From Leifsonia soli (GTDB taxonomy: Bacteria > Actinomycetota > Actinomycetes > Actinomycetales > Microbacteriaceae), in assembly GCF_013408745.1 (NCBI RefSeq), contig NZ_JACCBJ010000001.1, positions 186,001 through 250,000 on the forward strand: a stretch of DNA of 64,000 nt, written 5' to 3'. Positions 47,951 to 56,610 of this stretch are shown in pieces. The position numbers and the translations under genes were made by a program. The first letter of the stretch is position 1, and each line of letters begins with the position of its first letter. The notes beneath the pieces were generated by a model that did no database searches, had not been told where the DNA came from, and saw nothing but the letters and a program-made list of their open reading frames with translations.

Positions 47951-48259
47951 ATGCTGGTGGCATTCTCTGTCGCGCCGAGCGGTGGCGAAGGGGCCGACGC
48001 GTCCGTCCATGACGCGGTCGCTGCGGCCGTCCGCGTCGTGCGCGAGTCGGGCCTCCCGAACCGGACGGACGCGATGTTCACGACCATCGAGGGGGAGTGG
48101 GACGAGGTCTTCGATGTCGTCCGCCGCGCCACGGAGGCGGTCGGCCGCTACGGGACGCGGGTCTCCCTGGTGCTGAAGGCGGACATCCGGCCGGGGTACT
48201 CCGGCGAGCTCGACGGCAAGGTCGAGCGGCTCGAGGCCGCCCTGGAGCGGGGCGACTGA
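47951..48259 (+). CDS. MTH1187/YkoF-type thiamine-binding-fold protein
   Basis: 102 residues, one ferredoxin-like domain of the MTH1187 family: MLVAFSVAPSG at the start, TDAMFTTIEGEWDEVFDVV in the middle, and RVSLVLKADIRPG near the end. Such small proteins bind thiamine or other small molecules and form tetramers. A GAAGGAGG site lies eight bases upstream. The next gene begins one base after the stop, and the preceding membrane gene ends 15 bases upstream. Confidence 0.85.
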   Translation: MLVAFSVAPSGGEGADASVHDAVAAAVRVVRESGLPNRTDAMFTTIEGEWDEVFDVVRRATEAVGRYGTRVSLVLKADIRPGYSGELDGKVERLEAALERGD

Positions 48260-48260
48260 C

Positions 48261-48509
48261 GTGGATGTCGACACCCTCCTGCTTCTGCTCTTCGGCATGT
48301 TCGTGCAGTTCGGGCCGTTCCTGATCATCGTCGCGGTGCTGGTGGGCGGCGTTCTGCTCGGCTGCGTCGTCGTCGCCATCGTGGGCGCCGTGCGCGCCGG
48401 CGTCTCGAAACCGGAGGAGACCCGCGACGTGGACGTCGCCCAGTTCTTCGAGGAGCAGGCCGCCGAGGCCGGGGCCGCGCCCTCGGCCCCCTCCGCACCG
48501 CGCCCCTAG
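48261..48509 (+). CDS. small membrane protein of unknown function
   Basis: 82 residues from GTG placed one base after the previous stop. One or two hydrophobic stretches occupy residues 5-45 (LLLLLFGMFVQFGPFLIIVAVLVGGVLLGCVVVAIVGAV) and an acidic tail follows (VDVAQFFEEQAAEAG). I do not recognise the family. Its position suggests co-expression with the thiamine-fold protein. No Shine-Dalgarno sequence other than GCGGGGCGA precedes it, so translational coupling is likely. Confidence 0.65.
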   Translation: MDVDTLLLLLFGMFVQFGPFLIIVAVLVGGVLLGCVVVAIVGAVRAGVSKPEETRDVDVAQFFEEQAAEAGAAPSAPSAPRP

Positions 48510-48520
48510 ACGCCACCGGC

Positions 48521-48581
48521 CGAGATGTGCGCCACATCGCGGTTCTGAGCCGCCCATTCGCGAGATGTGCGCCAAATCTCG
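48521..48581. repeat. two 14-bp direct repeats, 40 bp apart, with palindromic ends
   Basis: CGAGATGTGCGCCA occurs at 48521-48534 and 48561-48574. The first copy continues to a perfect palindrome GATGTG-CGC-CACATC, and the second to CGAGAT-N9-ATCTCG. They lie between the small membrane gene and the MFS gene. No protein is encoded. Confidence 0.7.
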
Positions 48582-48625
48582 TGCTGTGGAAGAGGGGTGC
48601 GGCGGCGGGTCGAAACGATTCGATA

Positions 48626-48631
48626 TAGGCT
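48626..48631 (+). promoter_or_regulatory. -10 element (TAGGCT) of the MFS gene at 48.6 kb
   Basis: TAGGCT ends six bases before the GTG; GAGCGG between them touches the start codon. Leaderless transcription is likely. Confidence 0.5.
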
Positions 48632-48637
48632 GAGCGG

Positions 48638-49933
48638 GTGACCCCGCTTATCGACGGGCCGACGAAGCTGTCGTCGGCCCGTATCCGTCTTGCGCTGCTG
48701 GCGCTCGCCCTCGGTGGATTCGGCATCGGATCGACCGAGTTCGTCGCGATGGGCCTTCTGCCCAACATCGCCCACGACCTGCTGCCGCAGCTGTACGCCG
48801 CCTCGCCGACCGACGCCAACGCGCAGGCCGGCTGGATCATCTCGGCGTACGCGCTCGGCGTCGTCGTCGGCGCCCCGACGATCGCGGCGGTCGCCGCCCG
48901 CTGGCCGCGGAAGAAGCTGCTGCTCTGGCTGCTCGTCGCGTTCACCGTCGGCACCCTGGCGTCGGCGGTCGCCCCGACGTTCCAGCTGGTGATGGTCGCC
49001 CGCTTCGTCTCCGCGCTGCCGCATGGTGCCTACTTCGGCATCGCTTCGCTCGTCGCCGCATCCCTGATGGGGCCGGGCAAGCGCGGGCGCGGGGTCGCCT
49101 TCGTGCTGTCGGGGCTCACGATCGCGAACGTGATCGGCGTTCCGACCATCACCTGGATCGGCCAGCACAGCGGGTGGCGCATCGCCTACCTGGTCGTCGC
49201 GGCCATCTTCGCCCTGACCTTCGTGGCCGTCGCCCTGCTGGTGCCGTGGCAGGCGGGCGATGCGAAGGCGACCATGCGGAACGAGCTGCGGGCGTTCACC
49301 CGGCTGCAGGTGTGGGTGGCGCTGCTCATCGGGGCCGTCGGCTTCGGCGGCTTCTTCGCCGTCTACACGTACATCGCCCCGATCGTCACGACCATCACCG
49401 GGATGCCGGAGTCGACCGTTCCCCTCGTGCTCGTCCTCGCCGGGCTCGGGATGACGATCGGCAACATCCTCGGAGGCCGCGCGGCCGACCACAGCGTCCG
49501 GCGCAGCATGCTGCTGTTCTTCGTGATCCTGCTGGTGGGCCTCGCGGCGCTCTGGCTGACCGCATCCACCGTCGTCGGCCTGCTCATCTCGGTGTTCGTC
49601 GTGTCGGGCGCGTGCTCGGCGCTCTCGCCGACCATCCAGACCCGGCTGATGGATGTTGCACGTGACAGCCAGTCGATCGCCGCCGCGCTCAACCACTCGG
49701 CGCTCAACATCGCCAACGCCGCCGGTGCCTTCTTCGGCGGCCTCACGATCGCCGCGGGGCTCGGCTACCTGTCGCCGGTCGTCGTCGGAGGGCTCCTCGC
49801 GCTCGGCGGCATCGCGCTGGCGCTGATCTCGTTCGGCATCGACCGCTCGCGCATCCGCCGCGGCGTCGCCACCGGCTCGGTCGCGGCTCAGCGGCCGGCG
49901 GAGCGGACCCCGGTCTCCGCGCCCATCGACTGA
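48638..49933 (+). CDS. MFS transporter, arabinose-efflux (AraJ/DHA1) type
   Basis: 431 residues and 12 hydrophobic segments. The first helices include ALLALALGGFGIGSTEFVAMGLLP, the signature of the AraJ/YdhP group of sugar or drug efflux proteins, and a short basic loop RWPRKKLLLW replaces the usual motif A. It may export sugars, purines or antibiotics. It stands alone; the divergent neighbour across 16 bases is the end of a response regulator gene. Confidence 0.9.
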   Translation: MTPLIDGPTKLSSARIRLALLALALGGFGIGSTEFVAMGLLPNIAHDLLPQLYAASPTDANAQAGWIISAYALGVVVGAPTIAAVAARWPRKKLLLWLLVAFTVGTLASAVAPTFQLVMVARFVSALPHGAYFGIASLVAASLMGPGKRGRGVAFVLSGLTIANVIGVPTITWIGQHSGWRIAYLVVAAIFALTFVAVALLVPWQAGDAKATMRNELRAFTRLQVWVALLIGAVGFGGFFAVYTYIAPIVTTITGMPESTVPLVLVLAGLGMTIGNILGGRAADHSVRRSMLLFFVILLVGLAALWLTASTVVGLLISVFVVSGACSALSPTIQTRLMDVARDSQSIAAALNHSALNIANAAGAFFGGLTIAAGLGYLSPVVVGGLLALGGIALALISFGIDRSRIRRGVATGSVAAQRPAERTPVSAPID

Positions 49934-49949
49934 CGGACGCGGACGGCCG

Positions 49950-50603
49950 TCAGTCGTTCTGGAGCAGGATGCCGTCCTGGATGGCGCGCTTGCGCAGGGC
50001 GACCTTGGTGCCGACGTCGTAGCCGGCCACGCGGTACTTCTCGCGGATGCGCTTGAGGTAGCTCTTGGCGGTCTCGTCCGAGATCCCCAGCTGGAAGGCG
50101 ACGGCCTTGACCGGCTCGCCTGCGCCGTAGAGCGCCATCACGCGCCGCTCCTGCGCGCTCAGCTTCGGGGCCCCGCCGACCTCGCCGGCGTTGAGCGCCA
50201 GGTCGAGCTCGGCCGAGATGAACGACTCGCCCATGCGCGCCGCGCGGATCGCCTCGACGATCATCTCGGCGTCCTCGCTCTTCACCAGGTAGCCCATCGC
50301 CCCGGCCGCCAGGGCCTCGCGGACGACCGCAGGCTCCGAGTACGTGCTCATGAGAACGGTGGCGACCCCGGTCGTCTTCAGCGTCGAGAGCTTCAACGAG
50401 ATCGGGATGTTGTCCTTCAGGTCGAGGTCGAGGAGGACGACATCCACCGGGAACTCGGGATGCGTCAGCAGCTCCGGCCAGCTGGCGACGGCCGCGACCA
50501 TCCGGATGTCGTCCGCCGCACTGCGGATCCACTCGGTCAGTGCTCCCAGCAGCATCTTGTGGTCGTCGACGATCGCGATCCTGATCGGGGGTTCCTCGCC
50601 CAT
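49950..50603 (-). CDS. LuxR/NarL-type response regulator
   Basis: 217 residues. The receiver domain has the acidic pair Asp13/Asp14, phospho-acceptor Asp59 in VVLLDLDLKD, Ser in LMSTYS and Lys in YLVKSED. The C-terminal helix-turn-helix (about 150-210: LSAQERRVMALYGAGEPVKAVAFQLGISDETAKSYLKRIREKY) is of the NarL type, though its SDETAKSYLKRI recognition helix differs from the usual TVKNHLSRI. It is the last gene of the three-gene two-component operon and is probably phosphorylated by the kinase encoded two genes upstream. Confidence 0.9.
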   Translation of the reverse strand: MGEEPPIRIAIVDDHKMLLGALTEWIRSAADDIRMVAAVASWPELLTHPEFPVDVVLLDLDLKDNIPISLKLSTLKTTGVATVLMSTYSEPAVVREALAAGAMGYLVKSEDAEMIVEAIRAARMGESFISAELDLALNAGEVGGAPKLSAQERRVMALYGAGEPVKAVAFQLGISDETAKSYLKRIREKYRVAGYDVGTKVALRKRAIQDGILLQND

Positions 50604-50635
50604 GGGGTGCCTCTCTCTGTATCGAACCGGCTGGA

Positions 50636-51853
50636 TCAGACCAGCTCGGCTGATGTGTCGCTCACCGTGGTGATCTCGATGCGCAGGGTCGAACCCGAGA
50701 ACGACTCGACGTAGCGGCCCACCTTACGGATAGCTTGCCATGCCGCAGGGTCTACCCCGTTTCGCGGCACACCGCTGGTCGAGATCACGATAGCCATTGT
50801 GGCCCCCGGATTGGCGGTACGCGGGTAGGTGCCGACCGGCCGTGTCAGATCCAGGGTGAGCGTGCGCGGCTGGCCGGCTCCGCTGCGGACGGGGTCGCTG
50901 ATCAGCAGCCAGACGGCGGTGAGCAGGCCGTCGCGCTGGTCGCGGCTCAGCCCGGCGGCGAGCCCGTCCGGATCGGTCAGGGTCACCGACGGGCCGAGGA
51001 GCGCCGATTCGGTGACGGCGTGGTAGAGCCAGGTCTCGCGGCGGCCCTGGATGAGGTGGAGGCGCAGCTCCGTCGCGATGGAGGCGGCGGCGTCCGCGGT
51101 GTCCTCGTCGAGCGGCAGCGCCGTGCGGCCGGTGGCGACGCCGTCCAGCAGGCGCTCAGCGGCGAGGTCGAGGCGGGCGAGCTCCTCCGAGGCCAGCATC
51201 CCGATGGCGTAGCCGGGCGAGACGACGGTGCTCTGCACCTGGACGAGGTCGAGCTCCAGCTGCACCAGGGTGCGCAGCGACCGCACGATCTGCACGCCGA
51301 CGAGCGGCGGCGCCACCGCGATGGCCACCGTGACCAGCCCGGGGCCGAGGAGCTGCATGTCCGGCAGCGACCTCCAGACCTCGACGACCGCGAGGACGAC
51401 GCCCAGCACCGCGGTGGCGAGGACGATGTCGCGCGCCGGGCGGACGGGAACGCACAGCAGAAGGGCCGGCCCGACGGCAGCGGCGGCGGTCAGGGGCACG
51501 ATGGCGCCGCCGACCGGCCATGTCCCAGCGATGTCCAGCGCGACCGCGGCTGCCCAGACGCCCAGGGCGCCGAGGAAGAGCCAGGTGGGCAGTTCGTCGG
51601 GGAGCCGGAAGCGGAGCACGAGCGCGGCCACCAGCGTCACGGCCATGAGCACCCACGCGGTGACGGTGAAGCCCAGCAGCGGGTACTCGGCGATGTTCAA
51701 GCCGAACAGGGTGACCAGGAATGCGATCAGGGCGACCGTGGCCACGTTGAAGCCGAGGTCGAGGCGTGCGCGGCCGAGCGCATCCCGCTCGTCCCCGGCG
51801 GCGCCGCGTGCCAGCGGGCTGCGCGGAACCGTCCGCTCGTCGACCCCGGTCAC
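50636..51853 (-). CDS. membrane protein resembling a degenerate sensor kinase
   Basis: 405 residues from a GTG that overlaps the kinase stop by four bases (GTGA). Five or six hydrophobic segments fill residues about 35-180. The C-terminal half has the helical order of a NarX-type kinase (VQVQSTVVSPGYAIGMLASEELARLDLAAERLLDG where the His-containing helix would be, later RDQRDGLLTAVWLLIS where the N-box helix would be) but lacks the phospho-accepting His and the N, G1 and G2 boxes. It may be a sensor partner that forms heterodimers with the active kinase. The relation is inference from position and layout; alignment is needed. Confidence 0.5.
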   Translation of the reverse strand: MTGVDERTVPRSPLARGAAGDERDALGRARLDLGFNVATVALIAFLVTLFGLNIAEYPLLGFTVTAWVLMAVTLVAALVLRFRLPDELPTWLFLGALGVWAAAVALDIAGTWPVGGAIVPLTAAAAVGPALLLCVPVRPARDIVLATAVLGVVLAVVEVWRSLPDMQLLGPGLVTVAIAVAPPLVGVQIVRSLRTLVQLELDLVQVQSTVVSPGYAIGMLASEELARLDLAAERLLDGVATGRTALPLDEDTADAAASIATELRLHLIQGRRETWLYHAVTESALLGPSVTLTDPDGLAAGLSRDQRDGLLTAVWLLISDPVRSGAGQPRTLTLDLTRPVGTYPRTANPGATMAIVISTSGVPRNGVDPAAWQAIRKVGRYVESFSGSTLRIEITTVSDTSAELV

Positions 51854-53016
51854 TTCGGCACCTCCAGCACGACGGTCGTCCCGCTGCCGGGCGACGAGAA
51901 GAGGCGCGCGTTGCCGCCGACATCGCGCAGCCGCGCCACGATCGACTCGGTGAAGCCCAGCCGGCCGGTGTCGATGGATGCGACGTCGAAGCCTTTGCCT
52001 GCGTCCGTCACCATCGCCCGCACGTTCGTCTCGTCGTCGGTGATCGTGACGTGCGCCTCGTTGACGCCGGAATGCCTGCGCACGTTCTCCAGGCACTCGC
52101 CGAGGGCGAGCAGGAACGCGTCGAGCACGTCGCTCGGGAGCAGCACCTGGCCGGCGCCGTGCCAGTTCACCTCGAGTCCCATGCGGCGGAAGCGCTGTTT
52201 CACCGACTCGAGGGTGTTGCCGAGCGTCGACTCCTCCACCGGCTTGAGCTTGTAGTCGCCCGACCGCGCCGGGTCGGGGGTGAAGCCGAGGCGCAGCTGG
52301 CGCAGCAGCGCGGCGTCCTCGGCGGCCTGCTCCCGCAGCGCTCCGTGGCTGACGCCGACGCCGGAGTGCGCGAGCAGGGTGAGGGTGGCGAGCACCGTGT
52401 CGTGCAGCAGCCGGGCGCTCTGCCGGCGTCGCGCCTCGGTCTCGCTCGCCTGGCGCTCGACCCGATAGGCCCGGCTCATCGTCGAGATGCGCTTCAGGGT
52501 GCGCGGGACCGTGCGGGCCAGCCAGACGCCCGTCGCGGTCAGGGCGATCCAGCCCGTCACGGTGAAGACGAGGGTCTCGACCATCCGGGAGTGCGTCATC
52601 CCGAGCGTCACGCCCTGCGCGGTGACGGTCGCGGCCGCGGCCGCCACCAGCAGCACCAGACGACTGCGCGAGCTCACGCCGACCACGCACACGCAGGCGA
52701 CGGAGGCGGCGCCGATCACGCTGACCGCACTGATCGCCGACGGCCCGAGTGCGGTCCCCGGCAGCAGGTGGATGAGGATGAGCGCGACGCCCGCGACGAC
52801 GATGACCCACATCCACAGGGTCAGCCGCAGCAGGCCGGCCAGCTGCCACTGCGCGTAGCCGAGGCACACGATGAGGACCAGGGACGCCAGGTACAGGGGG
52901 AGGGGGAGCGAGCCGGGGATGCTCAGGCAGAAGAGCGCCGTGACCGTGGCCGTCAGCCCGACGGTGCGGGCCGTCGCAGCGAGGAGACGATCACGCTCCT
53001 TCTGGATGCGCGACAT
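51850..53016 (-). CDS. sensor histidine kinase, HisKA_3 family
   Basis: 388 residues. Five to six membrane helices (about 15-170) make the sensor. The HisKA_3 site is SARLLHDTVLATLTLLAHSG with His205 followed by Asp. The ATPase domain keeps the N box (GECLENVRRHSG), G1 (DAGKGFD) and a terminal GSGTTVVLEVP. It autophosphorylates and should act on the NarL-type regulator encoded in the same operon. No periplasmic loop is long enough to hold a large sensor domain, so it probably senses within or near the membrane. Confidence 0.92.
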   Translation of the reverse strand: MSRIQKERDRLLAATARTVGLTATVTALFCLSIPGSLPLPLYLASLVLIVCLGYAQWQLAGLLRLTLWMWVIVVAGVALILIHLLPGTALGPSAISAVSVIGAASVACVCVVGVSSRSRLVLLVAAAAATVTAQGVTLGMTHSRMVETLVFTVTGWIALTATGVWLARTVPRTLKRISTMSRAYRVERQASETEARRRQSARLLHDTVLATLTLLAHSGVGVSHGALREQAAEDAALLRQLRLGFTPDPARSGDYKLKPVEESTLGNTLESVKQRFRRMGLEVNWHGAGQVLLPSDVLDAFLLALGECLENVRRHSGVNEAHVTITDDETNVRAMVTDAGKGFDVASIDTGRLGFTESIVARLRDVGGNARLFSSPGSGTTVVLEVPK

Positions 53017-53032
53017 GCCCCTCCGTCCTCCA

Positions 53033-54238
53033 TCACACGTCGAGCAGTCGCCTCAGCTGGGCGCTGACGACGTCGTCCTCGATCAGGAACCCGTCGTGGC
53101 CGAAGTCCGACCGGATCACCACTGGAACTCTACCGTCCAGCGTGTCCGGAACATGGTAGGCGATCTGCTCCTGTCCTTCGACGGGGAACAGCCGGTCGCT
53201 GTCGATGCCGACCACCAGGGTGCGTGCGGTGACGCGGGAGAGCGCTGCAGCGATTCCGCCGCGCCCGCGGCCGACATCGTGCGAGTTCATGGCCTCCACC
53301 AGCGTGATGTAGCTGTTCGCGTCGAAGCGGCGGGTGAACTTGTTGCCGTGGAAGTCGAGGTACGACTCGACGGCGAACCGTCCGCCGCCTCCGAGCGGGC
53401 TGATCTCGCTCTGCCAGGCCCGCTGGAAGCGCTCGTTCAGCTCGGACGGGCTGCGGTAGTTGAGCAGGGCCATGCGCCGGGCGAGCGCGAGCCCACGGTG
53501 CGGTCCGTCGCCGTCCTCGGCGTCGTAGTACTGGCCGCCGCGGAACAGCGGGTCGGTGCGCACCGCCTCGATCTGCACCGAGTTGAGGGCGATCTGGTCG
53601 GCGGTCGAGTACGGGGGAGCGGCGATGACCGCGAGCCGTTCGACCCGCTCCGGGAACATGACGGCCCACTCCAGCGCCTGCATCCCGCCCATCGAGCCGC
53701 CGACGACCGCGGCCCAGCGGTCCAGGCCGATGGCGTCGGAGAGGGCGGCCTGCGCGGCGACCTGGTCGCGGATGGTCGTGAACGGGAACCGGGCACCCCA
53801 CTCGGCGCCGTCGGGCGCGAGCGACGCAGGACCGGTCGTCCCCTGGCAGCCGCCCAGCATGTTCGGGGCGACAACGAACCAGCGGTCGGTGTCGATGGCC
53901 TTTCCTGGTCCGATGATGCCCTGCCACCAGCCGGGCGTCCGGTGGCCGCGACCGGCGGGGCCGGCCGCGTGCGAGTCGCCCGTCAGCGCGTGCAGCACCA
54001 GCACGGCGTTGTCGCGCTCCGGCGAGAGGGCCCCCCACGTCTCATACGCGACACGGACGAACGGCAGGGTCTCGCCGCTCTCGAACGAGAAGGCGCCGAT
54101 GCCCGCGAACTGCCGATCGCCCGCCGGGTCGGACTCCTTCCAGGCGCCGCTCGCCGGAGGCTTCCCGAGCAGCGTCCTCGCCTGCGCCTCCGTGATGAAA
54201 CTCGACGGCGCCGTGTCGGCGGATGTCTGCCACTCCAT
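53033..54238 (-). CDS. metX: homoserine O-acetyltransferase
   Basis: 401 residues. The alpha/beta-hydrolase fold carries nucleophile Ser182 in VVGGSMGGMQALEWA, and the His in SDFGHDGFLIE near the C-terminus. The family motif PNMLGGCQGTTGP and the acetyl-specific opening LHALTGDSHAAG are present. It makes O-acetylhomoserine from homoserine and acetyl-CoA for methionine synthesis; metY, encoded 134 bases upstream on the same strand, uses the product. The start MEWQTSAD is preferred over an ATG three codons earlier (MVAMEW), because GGAG is about ten bases before it. Confidence 0.95.
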   Translation of the reverse strand: MEWQTSADTAPSSFITEAQARTLLGKPPASGAWKESDPAGDRQFAGIGAFSFESGETLPFVRVAYETWGALSPERDNAVLVLHALTGDSHAAGPAGRGHRTPGWWQGIIGPGKAIDTDRWFVVAPNMLGGCQGTTGPASLAPDGAEWGARFPFTTIRDQVAAQAALSDAIGLDRWAAVVGGSMGGMQALEWAVMFPERVERLAVIAAPPYSTADQIALNSVQIEAVRTDPLFRGGQYYDAEDGDGPHRGLALARRMALLNYRSPSELNERFQRAWQSEISPLGGGGRFAVESYLDFHGNKFTRRFDANSYITLVEAMNSHDVGRGRGGIAAALSRVTARTLVVGIDSDRLFPVEGQEQIAYHVPDTLDGRVPVVIRSDFGHDGFLIEDDVVSAQLRRLLDV

Positions 54239-54293
54239 AGCGACCATTCTCCCGGACCCCGCGCCGACCGCCCGCTCTGTTACGCCGCGCACC

Positions 54294-54372
54294 GCGCCCA
54301 CCGTCGAGTACACAAAAACTGCACGCGAAACCGGAGTTTCGCGTGCAGTTTTTGTGTACTCGACGGGGGCGC
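54294..54372. repeat. REP-like palindrome B, 31-bp perfect stem
   Basis: Arms 54301-54331 and 54336-54366 are perfectly complementary over 31 bases, with a 4-base loop; outside a single unpaired A at 54300, GCGCCC and GGGCGC extend the stem by six pairs. It abuts the metY stop codon and lies between metY and metX. The arm CCGTCGAGTACACAAAAACT matches that of palindrome A except for two positions changed in both arms. Confidence 0.9.
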
Positions 54373-55695
54373 CTAGGCGCGGGCGGCCTCGGCGACGGAG
54401 CGGGCGGCGGCCAGGCCGGCGCTGAGGTCGGCCTTCAGGTCGTCGACGTTCTCGAGGCCCACCGACAGGCGGACCAGGCCCGGCGTGACGCCGGCGGTCA
54501 GCTGCTGCTCGGGGGTGAGCTGCGAGTGCGTTGTCGATGCCGGGTGGATGACGAGGCTGCGGACATCGCCGATGTTGGCCAGGTGGCTGAACAACGAGAG
54601 GTTGTCGACGAGAGCGGCTCCCGCATCCACCCCGCCCTTGAGCTCGAACGAGAGAACGGCGCCGACGCCCTTCGGGGCGTACTTGTTGGCGGCCGCGTAC
54701 CAGGGGCTGGTCGGCAGGCCCGAGTAGTTGACCGACGCGACGTCCGGGTGCGACTCGAGGAACTCGGCGATCTCCTGCGCGTTCTGCGTGTGACGCTCGA
54801 CGCGGAGCGACAGCGTCTCGATGCCCTGGATGAGCTGCCAGGCGCTCGCCGGGGCGATCGCCGCTCCGAGGTCGCGGAGCAGCTGCACGCGCGCCTTGAT
54901 GATGTAGGCGAGGGCGTCGCCGACCGCGGCGGTGTAGCTCGCGCCGTGGTACGACGGGTCCGGCTCGGTGAGGCCAGGGAACTTCTCGACGTTCTTCGAC
55001 CACTCGAACGAGCCGCCGTCGACGATGATGCCGCCGATGACCGTGCCGTGGCCGCCGAGGAATTTGGTCGCCGAGTGGACGACGATGTCGGCGCCGTGCT
55101 CGAACGGACGGATCAGGTACGGCGTGGCGATCGTGTTGTCGACGATCAGGGGGACGCCGGCCTCGTGCGCGACCTCCGCGACGAGGGCGATGTCGAGGAT
55201 GTTGATCTTCGGGTTGCCGATGGTCTCGGCGAAGAACAGCTTGGTGTTCGGCCGGACGGCGCGGCGCCACTCCTCGGCGTCGTCCTGGTTCTCGACGAAG
55301 GTGGTCTCGATGCCGAGCTTCGCGAGCGTGTACTTGAAGAGATTGTAGGTGCCGCCGTAGATCGAGCTGGAGGACACGATGTGGTCGCCCGCCTGCGCGA
55401 TGTTGAGGACAGCGAAGGTCTCAGCGGCCTGACCGGAGGCGACGAGGAGGGCGCCGGTGCCCCCTTCGAGCGCGGCGACGCGCTCCTCGACGACCGCCTG
55501 GGTCGGGTTCTGGATGCGGGTGTAGATGTTCCCGAACTCGGCGAGGGCGAAGAGGTTCTTCGCGTGCTCCGCGTTGTTGAACACGTACGAGGTGGTCTGG
55601 TAGATCGGGGTGGCGCGGGCGTTGGTCACCGGGTCGGGAGCAGCGCCGGAGTGGATCTGCTTGGTTTCGAACTGCCAGTCGGCGGCGTCGGTCAT
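54373..55695 (-). CDS. metY: O-acetylhomoserine sulfhydrylase
   Basis: 440 residues, the length of MetY. The PLP lysine is Lys211 in VVHSATKFLGGHG; Asp186 in LIVDNTIATPY pairs with the cofactor. It condenses O-acetylhomoserine with sulfide to form homocysteine, directly using the MetX product. A strong GGAGAG site lies five bases before the ATG. The 140-base gap to the divergent SDR gene shows no recognisable SAM riboswitch or clear promoter. The palindrome behind the gene may separate it from metX. Confidence 0.96.
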   Translation of the reverse strand: MTDAADWQFETKQIHSGAAPDPVTNARATPIYQTTSYVFNNAEHAKNLFALAEFGNIYTRIQNPTQAVVEERVAALEGGTGALLVASGQAAETFAVLNIAQAGDHIVSSSSIYGGTYNLFKYTLAKLGIETTFVENQDDAEEWRRAVRPNTKLFFAETIGNPKINILDIALVAEVAHEAGVPLIVDNTIATPYLIRPFEHGADIVVHSATKFLGGHGTVIGGIIVDGGSFEWSKNVEKFPGLTEPDPSYHGASYTAAVGDALAYIIKARVQLLRDLGAAIAPASAWQLIQGIETLSLRVERHTQNAQEIAEFLESHPDVASVNYSGLPTSPWYAAANKYAPKGVGAVLSFELKGGVDAGAALVDNLSLFSHLANIGDVRSLVIHPASTTHSQLTPEQQLTAGVTPGLVRLSVGLENVDDLKADLSAGLAAARSVAEAARA

Positions 55696-55835
55696 GGCGT
55701 CTCTCCTTCGGGTCTGTGAGCGCGCGATGCGCACGGTATGCGAGCGGTCGGCCACCGCCGTTGTCAGCAGGCTAGACGCGCCGTCGCACCCGGGCAACGT
55801 ATCCGAAACACGCCGTAACCCGCGACAATGAGGGC

Positions 55836-56609
55836 ATGAACAGACGTGTGGTCGTGACGGGAGCGAGTTCGGGCATCGGGGCGGCGACGGTCCGCGCTTT
55901 CCGGAGCGATGGCTGGGACGTGGTCGCCGTCGCCCGCCGGGAGGACCGCCTGCGCGCGCTGGCCGACGAGACCGGCGCCGAGTTCGTCGTCGCCGATCTG
56001 ACCAGGCAGGACGACGTGGATGCGCTCCGCGACCACCTGGCGGCGACCGGCGGCATCCACGCCCTCGTGAACAACGCGGGCGGTGCGCACGGGCTCGACT
56101 CCGTCGAGTCGTCCAGCGTCGACGACTGGGTGTGGATGTACGAGATCAACGTCATCGGCACCAAGCGGGTGATCTCCGCCCTCCTGCCGCTGCTGCGGGC
56201 GGGCGCGGCCGGGACCGGCCACGCCGACATCGCCGTCGTCACCTCCATCGCCGGCCTCACCGCCTACGTGGGAGGCGGAGGGTACAACGCCGCGAAGTTC
56301 GCCGAGCACGCCCTCACCGAGGTGCTGCGGCTGGAGCTGAACGGCGAGCCGATCCGTGTCGTCGAGATCGCGCCGGGGATGGTCGCGACGGAGGAGTTCT
56401 CGCTCGTCCGGTTCGGCGGCGACCAGGCGCGCAGGGACGCCGTCTACGAGGACGTGCCCGAGCCGCTCTCGGCCGAGGACGTGGCCGAGACGATCGTCCA
56501 CGCGCTCACCCGCCCCCGCCACGTCGACCTCGACCTGATCGTGGTCAAGCCGGTCGCCCAGGCGGCGCCGTACCGGCTGCACAAGGGCGAGCTCCGGGTG
56601 AAGGGGTGA
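55836..56609 (+). CDS. short-chain dehydrogenase/reductase (SDR)
   Basis: 257 residues. Nucleotide motif TGASSGIG (8-15), NNAG (79-82), and catalytic Ser137, Tyr150 and Lys154 (YNAAK) are all in place; Asp/Arg after the second strand (ARRED) suggests NADP preference. The layout is like YdfG-type serine/3-hydroxy acid dehydrogenases, and the terminal VVKPVAQAAPYRLHKGELRVKG fits that group. GACAAT ends six bases before the ATG. The K+ channel gene follows after one base. Confidence 0.88.
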   Translation: MNRRVVVTGASSGIGAATVRAFRSDGWDVVAVARREDRLRALADETGAEFVVADLTRQDDVDALRDHLAATGGIHALVNNAGGAHGLDSVESSSVDDWVWMYEINVIGTKRVISALLPLLRAGAAGTGHADIAVVTSIAGLTAYVGGGGYNAAKFAEHALTEVLRLELNGEPIRVVEIAPGMVATEEFSLVRFGGDQARRDAVYEDVPEPLSAEDVAETIVHALTRPRHVDLDLIVVKPVAQAAPYRLHKGELRVKG

Positions 56610-56610
56610 G

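Noticed and set aside
55696..55835. SAM riboswitch in front of metY.
   Set aside because: The 140-base gap shows no conserved SAM-riboswitch core or paired structure that I can identify.
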